DNA of 64,000 nucleotides from G965205255 sp965205255 (GTDB lineage: Bacteria; Pseudomonadota; Gammaproteobacteria; Pseudomonadales; Endozoicomonadaceae), in NCBI GenBank assembly GCA_965205255.1, contig OZ242051.1, forward strand, positions 1,488,001 through 1,552,000. The letters run 5' to 3'. A program made the translations under genes and the position numbers. Positions 19,254-29,097 of the stretch are shown here, in pieces. Position 1 is the first letter of the stretch. Every line of letters starts with the position of its first letter. Below the pieces are notes generated by a model. The model ran no database searches, had not been told where the DNA came from, and saw only the letters and a program-made list of their open reading frames with translations.

Positions 19254-21875
19254 TTAATCAATCCAGTTCGGACAAACCATTTGCCCATGTTTATCTTTTG
19301 CTGTTCTCACCCAGACACTCTTGCCGATACCATCAGTCCAGTAACATACCATGTTAGTCGTAGCTCTGGTGCATCTTAAATGTCCATTTGGATGGTCAAC
19401 AGTGATGCATACATAACGGCCTCCTCCGCCGTTAGCATGCAATAAAATCTGCTGCCCTTCTAGCACTTGCCTTGTATCACTATGGGGGTTGGTAAAGGTG
19501 CTGGAGCTGACAATACCAAGATCATCATTAAGCCCCTGATAAGCTGGATATTTGTACCATAAGGAGTATCCGCCCCGATTATCTACAGTAAGAGAAACCG
19601 TCGGTATTTTTTGAATAATGAGCGGGTAATGATAAGGAATACCTTTTGAGGTAATGGTTAAGATTCTGTCAATGTTAACCGGCATTCTGATAGGAATATG
19701 GAAATTCAAATCACAATTGGTCGTATTGTCTGCATTCATCTTACATGTGGTGGTATTTGTATCCAAATAGTCTTTTAACTCCCCTAAGCTTAAAGGGTCT
19801 ATTTGAAATGGTTCACCTGACAAGCGGACAACATGCACTGTATATGATTGACCGGGAACAAAAGTGAAAGCGCTGATAGGGGTGCTTGAGTTATCGCCTT
19901 CCGACACATAAAAGTCTACACCCTTGATAGAAACAGGTAGCTGAGCCGTTCCCAAGTTAGTGGTCATAATCAAATAACCAGTTACTGACGGGGTGGCTGC
20001 CGGAATAGTATAAGTCAACTGACAGCTGTCTGCCGAAACAAGTGCAGAATTGCTGTCCGTACAATTACCTGACAGAGCAATATGTGCATTAGATAAAGAG
20101 TCTGATAGCGAAAACCTGGCTTTAGTGATATTAGCCGTAGCAAGTTTTTGCAGTTTCAAATTAACTGTTCTAGATGATGCCTGTAATGAGTAGTCGGCTA
20201 TTTTACTTAAATTCGTATTGTTATCATTTGGGTTAACAAATAACACAGGAGATCTTTCTACTGCTAATTGAGAGAACGTCACACTACCGGTGTTTAAATT
20301 AATGTCCTTATTAAAGGCAGCCTGACTATTAGGCGATACGGTATAAAAAATCTTGCAACGTGAGTGAGCCAGAAAGGTGGCAGGGACTAAAGGACAGGTT
20401 GTACTAAATTGTATGTTCGAATCATTAACAGGCAAATTCAGCTTGAAATTAGGTATATCGATGGACGTATTCACAACATCTGCTTCTTTTTGTTGACCAT
20501 CTCCCTTGTAGATTGTTATCTGATGCCCATAATCACCTGATGCTTCGTTGTCTTCACCTGTCTCGGAAATTACATTAATCCTATAAGAAATATTAGTTAT
20601 CCGTAAATCAATAATATTTTTGGTACCAGTCTGAAATGAAATGTTTTTTACAAACAGAGCATTATTACCAGAAGGAAGTGTATAGAACACTTTGCAACTT
20701 GCATGCGCTGAAAAACTGGAAGGAGTCAGGGGGCAGTTGGTGCTAAACTTTATATTTTCATCGTTTGCGGGCAACACCACTTTAAAATCAGGAATATCTA
20801 TTCCATTATTAACAATATCTGCCTCTCTTTGCTGAGTACCATTTTTATAAATGATTATTTGATGTCCGGCGCTATTTGATGAGTCCTCGTCTGTAGTAGA
20901 GTTGATACCAATATTGTAAAGAACGTTTAAACAGTTTGACAAAGCACCGGTATCTACATTTACATCACACCGGTCAACTGTATTGTTCGACCAATTGCTT
21001 ACAAAAGCACGAGTGCCGGATGCATTCAATTTTATACCGGTAGGTACGGTAAATCCACTCCCGGCACTGGAACAATTCGAAAAGGCTCCAGTAGTCGCAT
21101 TTACACTACATTGAGTTACAGTATTATTTCCGTCATTAGTTATAAAAGCACGATTGCCTGATGTATTTAATGCAATACCAGTAGGCCTGTTAAACCCAGT
21201 TCCGCCAGAATCGATACAATTAGAAAATACGGTGTTTGCTTCATTGGAACTTGTGTCTAAAGTACATTGGCTAACTGTGTTACTTGACTGATTAGCCACA
21301 TAGGCAAGACTACCTGTTGAGTTTAATGCTATGCCCTGAGGGCCGGAGTAAGTCCACGCTGTTGTTGTAATACAGCCAGATAAAACACCTGTATCTGTGG
21401 CTACATTACACCTGACAACTGTATTACTTCCGAAATTAGAAAAAAAGATACGATTGCCCGATGAATTTAGTGCTACACCAACACCGCTAGTCATCCCTGT
21501 ACCTGTAATATCAGAACAATTAGTAAATGCACCATTGGTTGCATTTACATCACAGGCCGTGACTCCGCCATTAGTGCTTTTAGAAATAAAAGCCCTAGTG
21601 CCTGATGCATTTAGCACTATGTCTTTGGGAGAATTTAATCTACTGGCTCCCGTATTTGAACAATTAGAAAAAGCACCACTGTTGACATCTACATTACACT
21701 GACTAACTGTATTATTCCCTGAGTTAACCACAAAAGCATGATTGCCCGATGCATTAAGTGAAATGAAATATGGCCTGGAAAACGTTGGTGTATTGGTAGT
21801 GCTAGCTTTTGCCATCGAAAGGCATGAAGACCCTATTGCCACGGCAATAACCGTCGATAATAAATGTGTTTTCAT
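19254..21875 (-). CDS. Large secreted beta-propeller protein with Ig-like C-terminal domains
   Basis: An 873-residue exported protein with a signal sequence (residues 1-25, ending AKA-S). Residues about 30-325 carry seven blades of the same type as the neighbouring small propellers (LNASGNHAFVVNSGNNTVSQCNVDV), so it is a paralogue. It then has two consecutive copies of a domain of about 110 residues: each holds GHQI(I/T)IYK, ...QQ(R/K)EAD(I/V)VN, a DIP(D/N)FK segment, FST.CPL and a C-K-(V/I)-FYT strand. A third Ig-like module and a cysteine-containing end (CITVDHPNGHLRC, VCYWTDGIGKSVW) follow. Probably a cell-surface or secreted binding protein; no enzymatic motif was seen. Confidence 0.8.
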   Translation of the reverse strand: MKTHLLSTVIAVAIGSSCLSMAKASTTNTPTFSRPYFISLNASGNHAFVVNSGNNTVSQCNVDVNSGAFSNCSNTGASRLNSPKDIVLNASGTRAFISKSTNGGVTACDVNATNGAFTNCSDITGTGMTSGVGVALNSSGNRIFFSNFGSNTVVRCNVATDTGVLSGCITTTAWTYSGPQGIALNSTGSLAYVANQSSNTVSQCTLDTSSNEANTVFSNCIDSGGTGFNRPTGIALNTSGNRAFITNDGNNTVTQCSVNATTGAFSNCSSAGSGFTVPTGIKLNASGTRAFVSNWSNNTVDRCDVNVDTGALSNCLNVLYNIGINSTTDEDSSNSAGHQIIIYKNGTQQREADIVNNGIDIPDFKVVLPANDENIKFSTNCPLTPSSFSAHASCKVFYTLPSGNNALFVKNISFQTGTKNIIDLRITNISYRINVISETGEDNEASGDYGHQITIYKGDGQQKEADVVNTSIDIPNFKLNLPVNDSNIQFSTTCPLVPATFLAHSRCKIFYTVSPNSQAAFNKDINLNTGSVTFSQLAVERSPVLFVNPNDNNTNLSKIADYSLQASSRTVNLKLQKLATANITKARFSLSDSLSNAHIALSGNCTDSNSALVSADSCQLTYTIPAATPSVTGYLIMTTNLGTAQLPVSIKGVDFYVSEGDNSSTPISAFTFVPGQSYTVHVVRLSGEPFQIDPLSLGELKDYLDTNTTTCKMNADNTTNCDLNFHIPIRMPVNIDRILTITSKGIPYHYPLIIQKIPTVSLTVDNRGGYSLWYKYPAYQGLNDDLGIVSSSTFTNPHSDTRQVLEGQQILLHANGGGGRYVCITVDHPNGHLRCTRATTNMVCYWTDGIGKSVWVRTAKDKHGQMVCPNWID

Positions 21876-22582
21876 TGATCATTCTCGCTTTTAATTCTGC
21901 TTATTTATCAGTTTTTTTGTCTGATCGCCGACTTATGAAAAAATTATGCTGTTCTTAATCTGTATTGGAGGCAGATAAATCAAATCTAAACTTATCAGAA
22001 CTGCTATTTTATTATTGCTATGTAAAGCTAGATAACTCTTTAAAAAATTGAAATAAAAACACATCGCAAATAAATAAGAAAAATAACGGCTTACGATCGT
22101 ATTTATCTATGCTTAGCCACGTAGTCTGAACCATGAGAGAATTATAAAGTTATGTTTTTATCATTTAATACAGCAAAGCACTTATATTGAAGGGCAATAA
22201 CCATTACCTATTGTTAGTTGATTTCAGTTGATATAAATTCAGCTCATCAGCAACTTATACAAAAACCTGCTTCTTACTTTTTTTGTTGTTCTACATTTCC
22301 AATCTTGCTTTTATGGATTATTAAAGTTCCTTGTAATAGCTAGCTCTTACAAGGAACTTCGCCTTTAACAATACCTCTTCTTGCATATGGATTTTTCAGG
22401 TCTTATTGTTGTGTCACGTAACCGGCTACATATTTGTTTCTATTCCACAGAATATATAAAAACTTATTGACTTACCCCATCAAAGAACATAGAATACGCT
22501 CAGTCTGCTGGAGGTAAGGCGGTACATACCTAGTATTCATTTTGCTTGGTGTATATTTACTACCGAATAAAGCAGTTTTTAG
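21876..22582. other. Intergenic region upstream of initiator tRNA
   Basis: About 700 bases without a recognisable gene. It should hold the promoter of the minus-strand propeller gene near its left end and that of the tRNA-rimP operon near its right end. It contains a second copy of the dispersed element (22255-22375). Confidence 0.55.
22255..22375 (+). repeat. Dispersed intergenic element, copy 2
   Basis: Starts ACTTATACAAAAACCTGCTTCTTAC and ends in a perfect 11-bp hairpin, GTTCCTTGTAA (22326-22336) / TTACAAGGAAC (22347-22357), with TAGCTAGCTC as its loop. It is the copy with the longest stem and may act as a terminator or mRNA-end structure. Confidence 0.5.
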
Positions 22583-22659
<77 letters not shown>

Positions 22660-22669
22660 AGATTCTTGG

Positions 22670-22697
22670 GAGTCCCATCGCAAGGCGGGGCTCTTTA
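22670..22697 (+). terminator. Hairpin after initiator tRNA
   Basis: GAGTCCC (22670-22676) pairs with GGGGCTC (22687-22693) with one G-T wobble, followed by TTTATT. It may end the tRNA transcript or attenuate read-through into rimP. Confidence 0.55.
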
Positions 22698-22955
22698 TTA
22701 TATTTCGTGTGACGGTATTTTTAATGTGAAAGCGTAGCAAGCATTATAAACTGATTTTTGTAATCACTCACATCCAGAGGTGAGTAAATTACAATCATTG
22801 TTATATGAAGTATAAGAAGATGGGCCATTGAGCCCATTTTTTGTTGTTGACAGACTGAATTTTCAAAAGGTCGCAAAAGTGATCAGGGTCGCATTCATAT
22901 TTGTTCGTGGCGAGATCAAGGGTTAAATAAGGTTAACAGTCGAGGGTTTAGAGAT

Positions 22956-23417
22956 ATGTCTTCAAAAGTTAGCAAGCTAGAGACATTAATCCGGCCTGTT
23001 ATTGAGTCTTTGGGTTACGAATTCTGGGGCATAACCTTTTTTTCCAAGAATATAAAAAGTGTACTTAGAATATATATTGATAAAACTGATGGTGTCAGTG
23101 TCACCGATTGTGCAAAAGTCAGCCGTGATGTGAGTGCTATTTTAGATGTTGAAGATCCTGTGTCAGGTAATTATTCTCTTGAGGTATCTTCTCCTGGCTT
23201 AGATCGGCTTTTATTTACATTACAGCATTACGAAAAAAATACTGGACAACAGGTTAGTGTGAAATTAAGAACACCTTTTGAAGGTCAGAGAAATTACAAA
23301 GGTGTTATTTCAGGCACAGATACTGATGCTCAAGAAGTACATATTATCTGTGACAAACATGAGCTGTTGCTACCGTTTGAGATGATTGAGAAAGCGAACA
23401 TTATCCCGCGATTCTGA
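22956..23417 (+). CDS. rimP: Ribosome maturation factor RimP
   Basis: A 153-residue protein for 30S subunit maturation. The N-terminal domain has LETLIRPVIESLGYEFWGI and the typical IYIDKTDGVSVTDCAKVSRDVSAILDVEDPVSGNYSLEVSSPGLDRLL; the smaller C-terminal domain ends with the FEMIEKANIIPRF strand. It is the first protein gene of the conserved metY-rimP-nusA-infB operon, 68 bases before nusA. Confidence 0.95.
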   Translation: MSSKVSKLETLIRPVIESLGYEFWGITFFSKNIKSVLRIYIDKTDGVSVTDCAKVSRDVSAILDVEDPVSGNYSLEVSSPGLDRLLFTLQHYEKNTGQQVSVKLRTPFEGQRNYKGVISGTDTDAQEVHIICDKHELLLPFEMIEKANIIPRF

Positions 23418-23485
23418 ATCAACTGCCCTAGTAAGGGCTGGGCAACAGCAAACCGGACGACAAGTTTCAGAAATACGAGGTTAAC

Positions 23486-24979
23486 ATGAGCAAAGAGATT
23501 TTATTAGTTGCTGACTCAGTTTCTAATGAGAAGGGCGTGCCTGCGGAAGTGATCTTTGAAGCTGTCGAGATTGCATTAGCTACAGCCACGAAGAAAAGAT
23601 ATGACACGGAAGTAGATATTCGGGTATCCGTTGACAGAAAAACTGGTGACTATGACACTTTCAGACGCTGGACTGTTGTAGCTGATGAAGACTTCGATAT
23701 TCCCGGTGCCCACATAACGCTAGATGAAGCACACGAGCATGATAAGTCACTTGAGATTGGCGATATCTGGGAAGAACCTATTGAGTCAATCGCCTTTGGA
23801 CGTATCGCGGCACAAACTGCCAAACAAGTAATTGTTCATAAGGTTCGTGAGGCTGAGCGCCGTCAGATGGTTGAAGCCTATCGGGGACAACTTAATGAGT
23901 TAATTTCGGGCACTTTAAAAAAATCAACCAGGGAAGTTTACATCATTGACCTTGGCAATAACGCCGAAGCTATTTTGCGAAAAACCGATACTATTCCGCG
24001 CGAAAACTTCCGCGTAGGCTCCAGAATACGCGCGCTACTTCAGGAAATAGTTGAAGATACCCGGGGTGCTCAACTGGTATTAAGTCGAACCAGCCCAGAA
24101 ATGCTTATTGAGCTATTTCGTGTAGAAGTGCCTGAAATTACAGAGGAAGTTATCGAAATCAAGGCAGCGGCTAGGGATCCAGGGTCACGTGCCAAGATTG
24201 CTGTAAAAACTAATGATGGTCGCATTGACCCTGTTGGTGCTTGTGTCGGCATGCGCGGTTCGAGGGTGCAGGCAGTATCTAACGAACTCCAAAATGAACG
24301 CGTTGATATCGTTTTGTGGGATGAAAATCCGGCACAATTTGTCATTAACTCTATGCAACCTGCAGAAGTTGCCTCCATTGTTGTAGATGAAGAAAATCAC
24401 ACCATGGACATTGCTGTACATGAAAGCAACCTTGCTCAGGCTATTGGACGCAGCGGTCAGAATGTTCGTCTTGCCAGTGAACTTACTGGTTGGACACTGA
24501 ATGTGATGACAGAAGAAGAAGCACAAGCAAAAAAAGAACAGGAAACTAGCTCTCAACTAACTACGTTGATGTCTGCACTGGATATTGATGAAGAGTTGGC
24601 CGGCAGTCTTGTTGAAGCAGATTTAACACTGCTTGACGAAATTGCTTATGAGCCCAAAGAAGAAATGCTTAAAATTGAAGGACTGGATGAAACTCTGGTT
24701 AATGAACTTCAACAACGAGCGAAAGACGCATTACTAACACAAGCCATAGCTGATGGATCAGATAAAGAAAATTCTGGTCCGGAAGATAGTTTACTCAATC
24801 TTGAAAGCATGACGGAAACATTGGCTAATGCTCTTGCGACGCAGGGTATAACCAGTCTGGAATCACTGGCAGAACAATCTTCAGATGAAATAACCGGTAT
24901 AGAAGGACTCACTATGGAAAGTGCTGGCGAACTGATTATGAAGGCTCGTAATATTTGCTGGTTTAACGAAGATAAATAA
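23486..24979 (+). CDS. nusA: Transcription termination/antitermination factor NusA
   Basis: A 497-residue RNA polymerase-binding factor. Domain order is the N-terminal RNAP-binding domain (1-125), S1 (about 135-200), KH1 and KH2 (about 230-345, with VGACVGMRGSRVQAV and IGRSGQNVRLASELTGW), and two acidic C-terminal repeats (about 360-420 and 435-495, each with helix-hairpin-helix-like LxxIEGLxE segments). The two repeats match the gammaproteobacterial form of about 495 residues. A ribosome binding site (CGAGG) precedes the ATG. Confidence 0.97.
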   Translation: MSKEILLVADSVSNEKGVPAEVIFEAVEIALATATKKRYDTEVDIRVSVDRKTGDYDTFRRWTVVADEDFDIPGAHITLDEAHEHDKSLEIGDIWEEPIESIAFGRIAAQTAKQVIVHKVREAERRQMVEAYRGQLNELISGTLKKSTREVYIIDLGNNAEAILRKTDTIPRENFRVGSRIRALLQEIVEDTRGAQLVLSRTSPEMLIELFRVEVPEITEEVIEIKAAARDPGSRAKIAVKTNDGRIDPVGACVGMRGSRVQAVSNELQNERVDIVLWDENPAQFVINSMQPAEVASIVVDEENHTMDIAVHESNLAQAIGRSGQNVRLASELTGWTLNVMTEEEAQAKKEQETSSQLTTLMSALDIDEELAGSLVEADLTLLDEIAYEPKEEMLKIEGLDETLVNELQQRAKDALLTQAIADGSDKENSGPEDSLLNLESMTETLANALATQGITSLESLAEQSSDEITGIEGLTMESAGELIMKARNICWFNEDK

Positions 24980-25005
24980 GTAGGCCACTGGACAGGAGAT
25001 GTGAG

Positions 25006-27459
25006 ATGACGGATGTAACAGTAGAACAACTCGCCCATGTGGTAGGTGCTCCAGTGGAGAGACTGCTTTCCCATATGAAGAATGCAGGTCTTACACAAAA
25101 AGAACCATCTGAGACGGTATCAGATGAAGATAAAGCTGATTTGCTGAGTTATCTGAAGCGTACTCAGGGGGATAAAACCGGTAATTCTGACGCTGTGGTA
25201 GAAGAAACCAAGCGAATAGTTTTATCCCGAAAAGCTCAACAGACTATTAAGGTAGCTGACAGCTCAGGCAAAAAGAAAATTGTCAATGTTGAAGTACGTA
25301 AAAAAAGATCTTTGATTAAGCCTGAAGAAAAAACAAGAAAAAGTGTAAAAAGACCTAGCAGAACTTCTGAACAGAGAACTAAACCCAAGCCTAAAATAGA
25401 TGGTGGTCATAAAAAAACCAACGATAAGAAGGGCGACAATAATGTAGCAGCGCATACCAATGCACCGGCAAAATTTGAAGTTGTTCCAAATAATATACCA
25501 CCAGCCACAACGGAAGATGCAAAAAATCGACGTGGTGGTAAAAAGAGTCGTGGCTCCAATAAAGGTGGTCACTTCAGTGACGGACGTGAGCGGGGTAAGC
25601 GCGGTGGTCGCAAAGAACTCCAGCAAGAAGAAGCTCGTTCACGCAAGGCGTTTAAATCCAAAGCGCTGGAGCAAGGCTTTACCAAGCCAGTATCACCTAT
25701 CATACGCGAAGTTAATATTCCAGAAACTATCACTGTTGGCGAACTAGCGCAACGCATGGCTGTAAAAGCAGCTGATGTTGTTAAGTTCATGTTTAAACTA
25801 GGCACGATGGTAACTATTAACCAAGTGATAGATCAGGATACGGCAATTATTGTTGTTGAAGAAATGGGGCATAAAGCCAAGCTATTAAAAGCTGACGCTA
25901 TAGAAGAAACACTTAACATAGATGACTCATCAGCTGAAAAGCATGAGGTTTCACCCAGAGCACCGGTAGTTACTGTTATGGGTCACGTTGACCACGGTAA
26001 AACATCTTTGCTCGATTACATTCGCAAAAGCCGAGTTCAGATTGGTGAGGCTGGAGGTATTACTCAACATATTGGTGCTTATAGTGTAAGTACACCCAAA
26101 GGAATGATCAGTTTTCTTGATACACCAGGTCACGCTGCATTTACAGCTATGCGTGCCCGTGGTGCCAAAGCGACTGATATTGTCATTCTTGTGGTTGCAG
26201 CCGATGATGGTGTTATGCCCCAAACAGAAGAAGCTATTCAGCATGCAAAGGCTGCTGGAGTACCGATTGTTGTGGCTATCAATAAAATAGATAAGCCTGA
26301 CGCTGATCCTGATCGTGTTAAAAATGAGTTAGGTCAGCACAATGTTATTCCCGAAGCATGGGGTGGTGATACACAGTTCATTCCTGTATCTGCACATACT
26401 GGTGAGGGTGTCGATGAACTACTTGATGCATTGCTTCTTCAAGCAGAATTACTTGAACTGACCGCACCAAATAAAGGCCCCTCTAAAGGTATTGTTATTG
26501 AATCCAGACTTGATAAAGGCCGAGGCCCTGTGGCATCTGTGCTTGTACAATCAGGACTGCTGGAAAAAGGAAACAATGTACTTATTGGTCAGCAATACGG
26601 TCGCATCCGCGCAATGATGGATGAAAATGGCAAACAGATCATAACTGCCGGACCTTCTACTCCTGTTGAGCTACTGGGTCTTGATGGTGTGCCAAATTCG
26701 GGTGATGAAATGCTTGTGGTTCATGATGAACGCAAAGCACGGGAAATTGCCTTGTTCCGTCAGGGTAAATTCCGTGAAGTTAAGCTGGCTCGTCAGCAAG
26801 CGGCTAAACTCGAAAACATGTTCAAAGATATGGAAACTTCCGACAAACGAACACTCAACATTGTGCTGAAAACCGACGTTCGTGGCTCCCTGGAAGCCAT
26901 AACCGGTTCACTTGAAGAGTTGGGCAATAGTGAAGTTGATGTAAAAGTTATTTCCAGTGGCGTGGGTGGTATTACTGAATCCGATGCAAACCTGGCACTG
27001 GCTTCTGAAGGTATTTTGGTAGGTTTCAATGTTCGTGCCGATAGCGCTGCGCGTCGTATTACAGAAAACGAAGGACTTGATCTGCGCTATTACAGCATCA
27101 TTTACGATATTGTAAACGATGTTAAAAAAGCACTTTCAGGTATGCTTAAAGCTGAATTGCGTGAAGAAATCGTCGGTATTGCTGAAGTTCGCGATGTATT
27201 CCGTGCTCCAAAAATTGGTGCAATTGCTGGGTGTATGGTCATTGAAGGAACCGTTCACCGCAATGAACGCATTCGTGTTCTGCGTGAAAATGTGGTTATT
27301 TATGAAGGTGAGCTGGAATCTTTACGCCGCTATAAAGATGACGTTAACGAAGTTCGAAACGGTATGGAGTGTGGTATCGGTGTGAAGAACTATAATGATG
27401 TCAAAATAGGCGATAAGATTGAAGTGTACAAAACAGTTGAAGTAGCTCGTAGTTTATAG
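25006..27459 (+). CDS. infB: Translation initiation factor IF-2
   Basis: An 817-residue GTPase that brings initiator tRNA to the 30S subunit. An N-terminal IF2_N helical domain (1-50) is followed by a long K/R/E-rich linker (60-225), a second IF2_N domain (around 235-290, TVGELAQRMAVKAADVVKFMF), and then the G domain with GHVDHGKT (P-loop), DTPGHAAF (G3) and NKIDKP (G4). The C-terminal EF-Tu-like and tRNA-binding domains are complete to the end. The linker is shorter than in E. coli (890 residues). The ATG follows an AGGAG site. Confidence 0.97.
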   Translation: MTDVTVEQLAHVVGAPVERLLSHMKNAGLTQKEPSETVSDEDKADLLSYLKRTQGDKTGNSDAVVEETKRIVLSRKAQQTIKVADSSGKKKIVNVEVRKKRSLIKPEEKTRKSVKRPSRTSEQRTKPKPKIDGGHKKTNDKKGDNNVAAHTNAPAKFEVVPNNIPPATTEDAKNRRGGKKSRGSNKGGHFSDGRERGKRGGRKELQQEEARSRKAFKSKALEQGFTKPVSPIIREVNIPETITVGELAQRMAVKAADVVKFMFKLGTMVTINQVIDQDTAIIVVEEMGHKAKLLKADAIEETLNIDDSSAEKHEVSPRAPVVTVMGHVDHGKTSLLDYIRKSRVQIGEAGGITQHIGAYSVSTPKGMISFLDTPGHAAFTAMRARGAKATDIVILVVAADDGVMPQTEEAIQHAKAAGVPIVVAINKIDKPDADPDRVKNELGQHNVIPEAWGGDTQFIPVSAHTGEGVDELLDALLLQAELLELTAPNKGPSKGIVIESRLDKGRGPVASVLVQSGLLEKGNNVLIGQQYGRIRAMMDENGKQIITAGPSTPVELLGLDGVPNSGDEMLVVHDERKAREIALFRQGKFREVKLARQQAAKLENMFKDMETSDKRTLNIVLKTDVRGSLEAITGSLEELGNSEVDVKVISSGVGGITESDANLALASEGILVGFNVRADSAARRITENEGLDLRYYSIIYDIVNDVKKALSGMLKAELREEIVGIAEVRDVFRAPKIGAIAGCMVIEGTVHRNERIRVLRENVVIYEGELESLRRYKDDVNEVRNGMECGIGVKNYNDVKIGDKIEVYKTVEVARSL

Positions 27460-27587
27460 CCTGAAAACACGCAAAGGATTTAAATCTATATACCGTTACT
27501 GCTCAATGTGGTAGCGGTGTTTATATAAATAATGTTTTACTATTACACTGATCTATCCGGTGTAGATGGTTATGAGTATTTAATGTT

Positions 27588-28004
27588 ATGCCCAGAGAGT
27601 TTAGTCGAGCCCAGCGTATTGCTGATCAGCTTCAAAAAGATTTAGCAAGCATACTTCAACTAGAAGTACGGGATCCACGCGTAGGCATGGTGACTATCAA
27701 TGATGTTAAAGTCTCACATGATTTAAGTTACGCTGATATCTACATCACTTTTATGGGCATTGATGAGTCGATAAAATCGTTCACCACGGCAACTAAAATA
27801 TTAAATCAGGCAGCTGGTTATTTGCGTACCCGTCTTAGTAAAGCGCTTCGCCTGCGCTTTGTTCCTAACCTCCGGTTTCACTATGATGAAAGCCTTTTGC
27901 GAGGTCAGCGTTTAAATAGCTTAATTGACCAGGTCATTCGTGAAGATGAAAACAAACCTGTAAAAGAATCCCCCGCAAATGAGGAGCCAAATGGCAAGAC
28001 GTAG
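27588..28004 (+). CDS. rbfA: Ribosome-binding factor A
   Basis: A 138-residue KH-like cold-shock factor for 16S rRNA 5'-end maturation. It shows the family pattern: REFSRAQRIADQLQKDLASILQLEVRDPRVGMVTINDVKVSHDLSYADIYI, then the AGYLRTRLSKALRLRFVPNLRFHYDES core. The C-terminal tail is charged. Its end overlaps the start of truB by 14 bases. Confidence 0.95.
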   Translation: MPREFSRAQRIADQLQKDLASILQLEVRDPRVGMVTINDVKVSHDLSYADIYITFMGIDESIKSFTTATKILNQAAGYLRTRLSKALRLRFVPNLRFHYDESLLRGQRLNSLIDQVIREDENKPVKESPANEEPNGKT

Positions 28005-28905
28005 AACAAAAGGACGTAACGTTAATGGTATACTCATACTCGATAAAGCAGTAGGCTTGTCATCAAACGCAGCCTTGCAACGTGCGAAATGCCTTTTTAA
28101 TGCCGCAAAAGCTGGTCATACAGGTAGTTTAGACCCACTTGCCTCTGGTGTGTTGCCCATATGCTTTGGTGAAGCCACCAAGTTTTCTCAGTATTTATTA
28201 GATTCCAACAAGACATACATAACAACAGCAACATTTGGAATTAAAACTAGTACAGGTGACGCTGAAGGAGAGATTATTGCTAATCGTCCACTCAACTTCA
28301 CAGAAAATGACCTAATTGAGACGCTTACTCAATTTGTCGGAAATATCGAACAAATCCCGCCTATGTATTCTGCACTTAAACACCAAGGGCAGCCTTTATA
28401 TAAACTGGCCAGAGAAGGTAAAACCGTAGACCGTCCGCCAAGAAAAGTCTGCATACACAGTCTTAAACTTGAAGAAAACCACAAAGATAAGGTCGTTTTA
28501 CAGGTAAAATGCTCAAAAGGAACTTATATTCGTACTTTGGTGGAAGATATTGGTGAAGCACTAAACTGTTGTGCCCACGTTTCTGCGCTAAAAAGAATAC
28601 AAGTAGAACCTTATCAAGAAGATCAGAGCTGGTCTTTGGAACAAGTTAAAGAAATACTAGAAAATCAGGGGAATGAAGGATTAGATAAGCTTTTGTATCC
28701 GGTAGACAGCGCAATGATGCAATGGCCTGTTTTGAAACCCGGCAAAACTTCCTGCTTTTATCTACAACAGGGGCAACCTGTTATGGTTCCTGGCGCACCT
28801 GTTTCAGGCATTGTGCGACTATATAATGATAATGCGTTTATTGGTATTGGTAAAATCAATGATGATGGCAAGGTCGCACCCAAGCGAATGTTAATGACAG
28901 CATGA
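27991..28905 (+). CDS. truB: tRNA pseudouridine(55) synthase
   Basis: A 304-residue enzyme that makes pseudouridine 55 in the tRNA T-loop. The catalytic Asp is in GHTGSLDPLASGVLPICFGEATKFSQ, the YKLAREGKTVDRPPRKV loop and the KCSKGTYIRTLVEDIG segment are family signatures, and a PUA-like C-terminal domain follows. The start at 27991 (MARRRTKGRNVNGILILDK) is chosen over an in-frame ATG four codons upstream because GAGGAG at 27981-27986 is correctly placed. Unlike E. coli, rpsO and pnp do not follow. Confidence 0.95.
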   Translation: MARRRTKGRNVNGILILDKAVGLSSNAALQRAKCLFNAAKAGHTGSLDPLASGVLPICFGEATKFSQYLLDSNKTYITTATFGIKTSTGDAEGEIIANRPLNFTENDLIETLTQFVGNIEQIPPMYSALKHQGQPLYKLAREGKTVDRPPRKVCIHSLKLEENHKDKVVLQVKCSKGTYIRTLVEDIGEALNCCAHVSALKRIQVEPYQEDQSWSLEQVKEILENQGNEGLDKLLYPVDSAMMQWPVLKPGKTSCFYLQQGQPVMVPGAPVSGIVRLYNDNAFIGIGKINDDGKVAPKRMLMTA

Positions 28906-28986
28906 AAAGCCTTGTTTTTTTAACCTGTGACCTATTATCAGTTTACAGATAGACAGCGTCAATAACTCTATTTCTGCTATAGGCTA

Positions 28987-29045
28987 TTTATACAAAAACC
29001 TGCTTCTAACTTCTTATTGTTCAGGTTTTGGCAAAAGCATGGCTC
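28987..29045 (+). repeat. Dispersed intergenic element, copy 3 (short)
   Basis: Opens TTATACAAAAACCTGCTTCTAACTTCTTATTG, nearly the same as the opening of the copy at 22255, but lacks the closing TAGCTAGCTA hairpin. It lies between truB and diaA. Confidence 0.45.
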
Positions 29046-29097
29046 TATTGATTAAATTCGTTATACTTGGTTGTATTTTCTATGCTGGATGCAAAAT

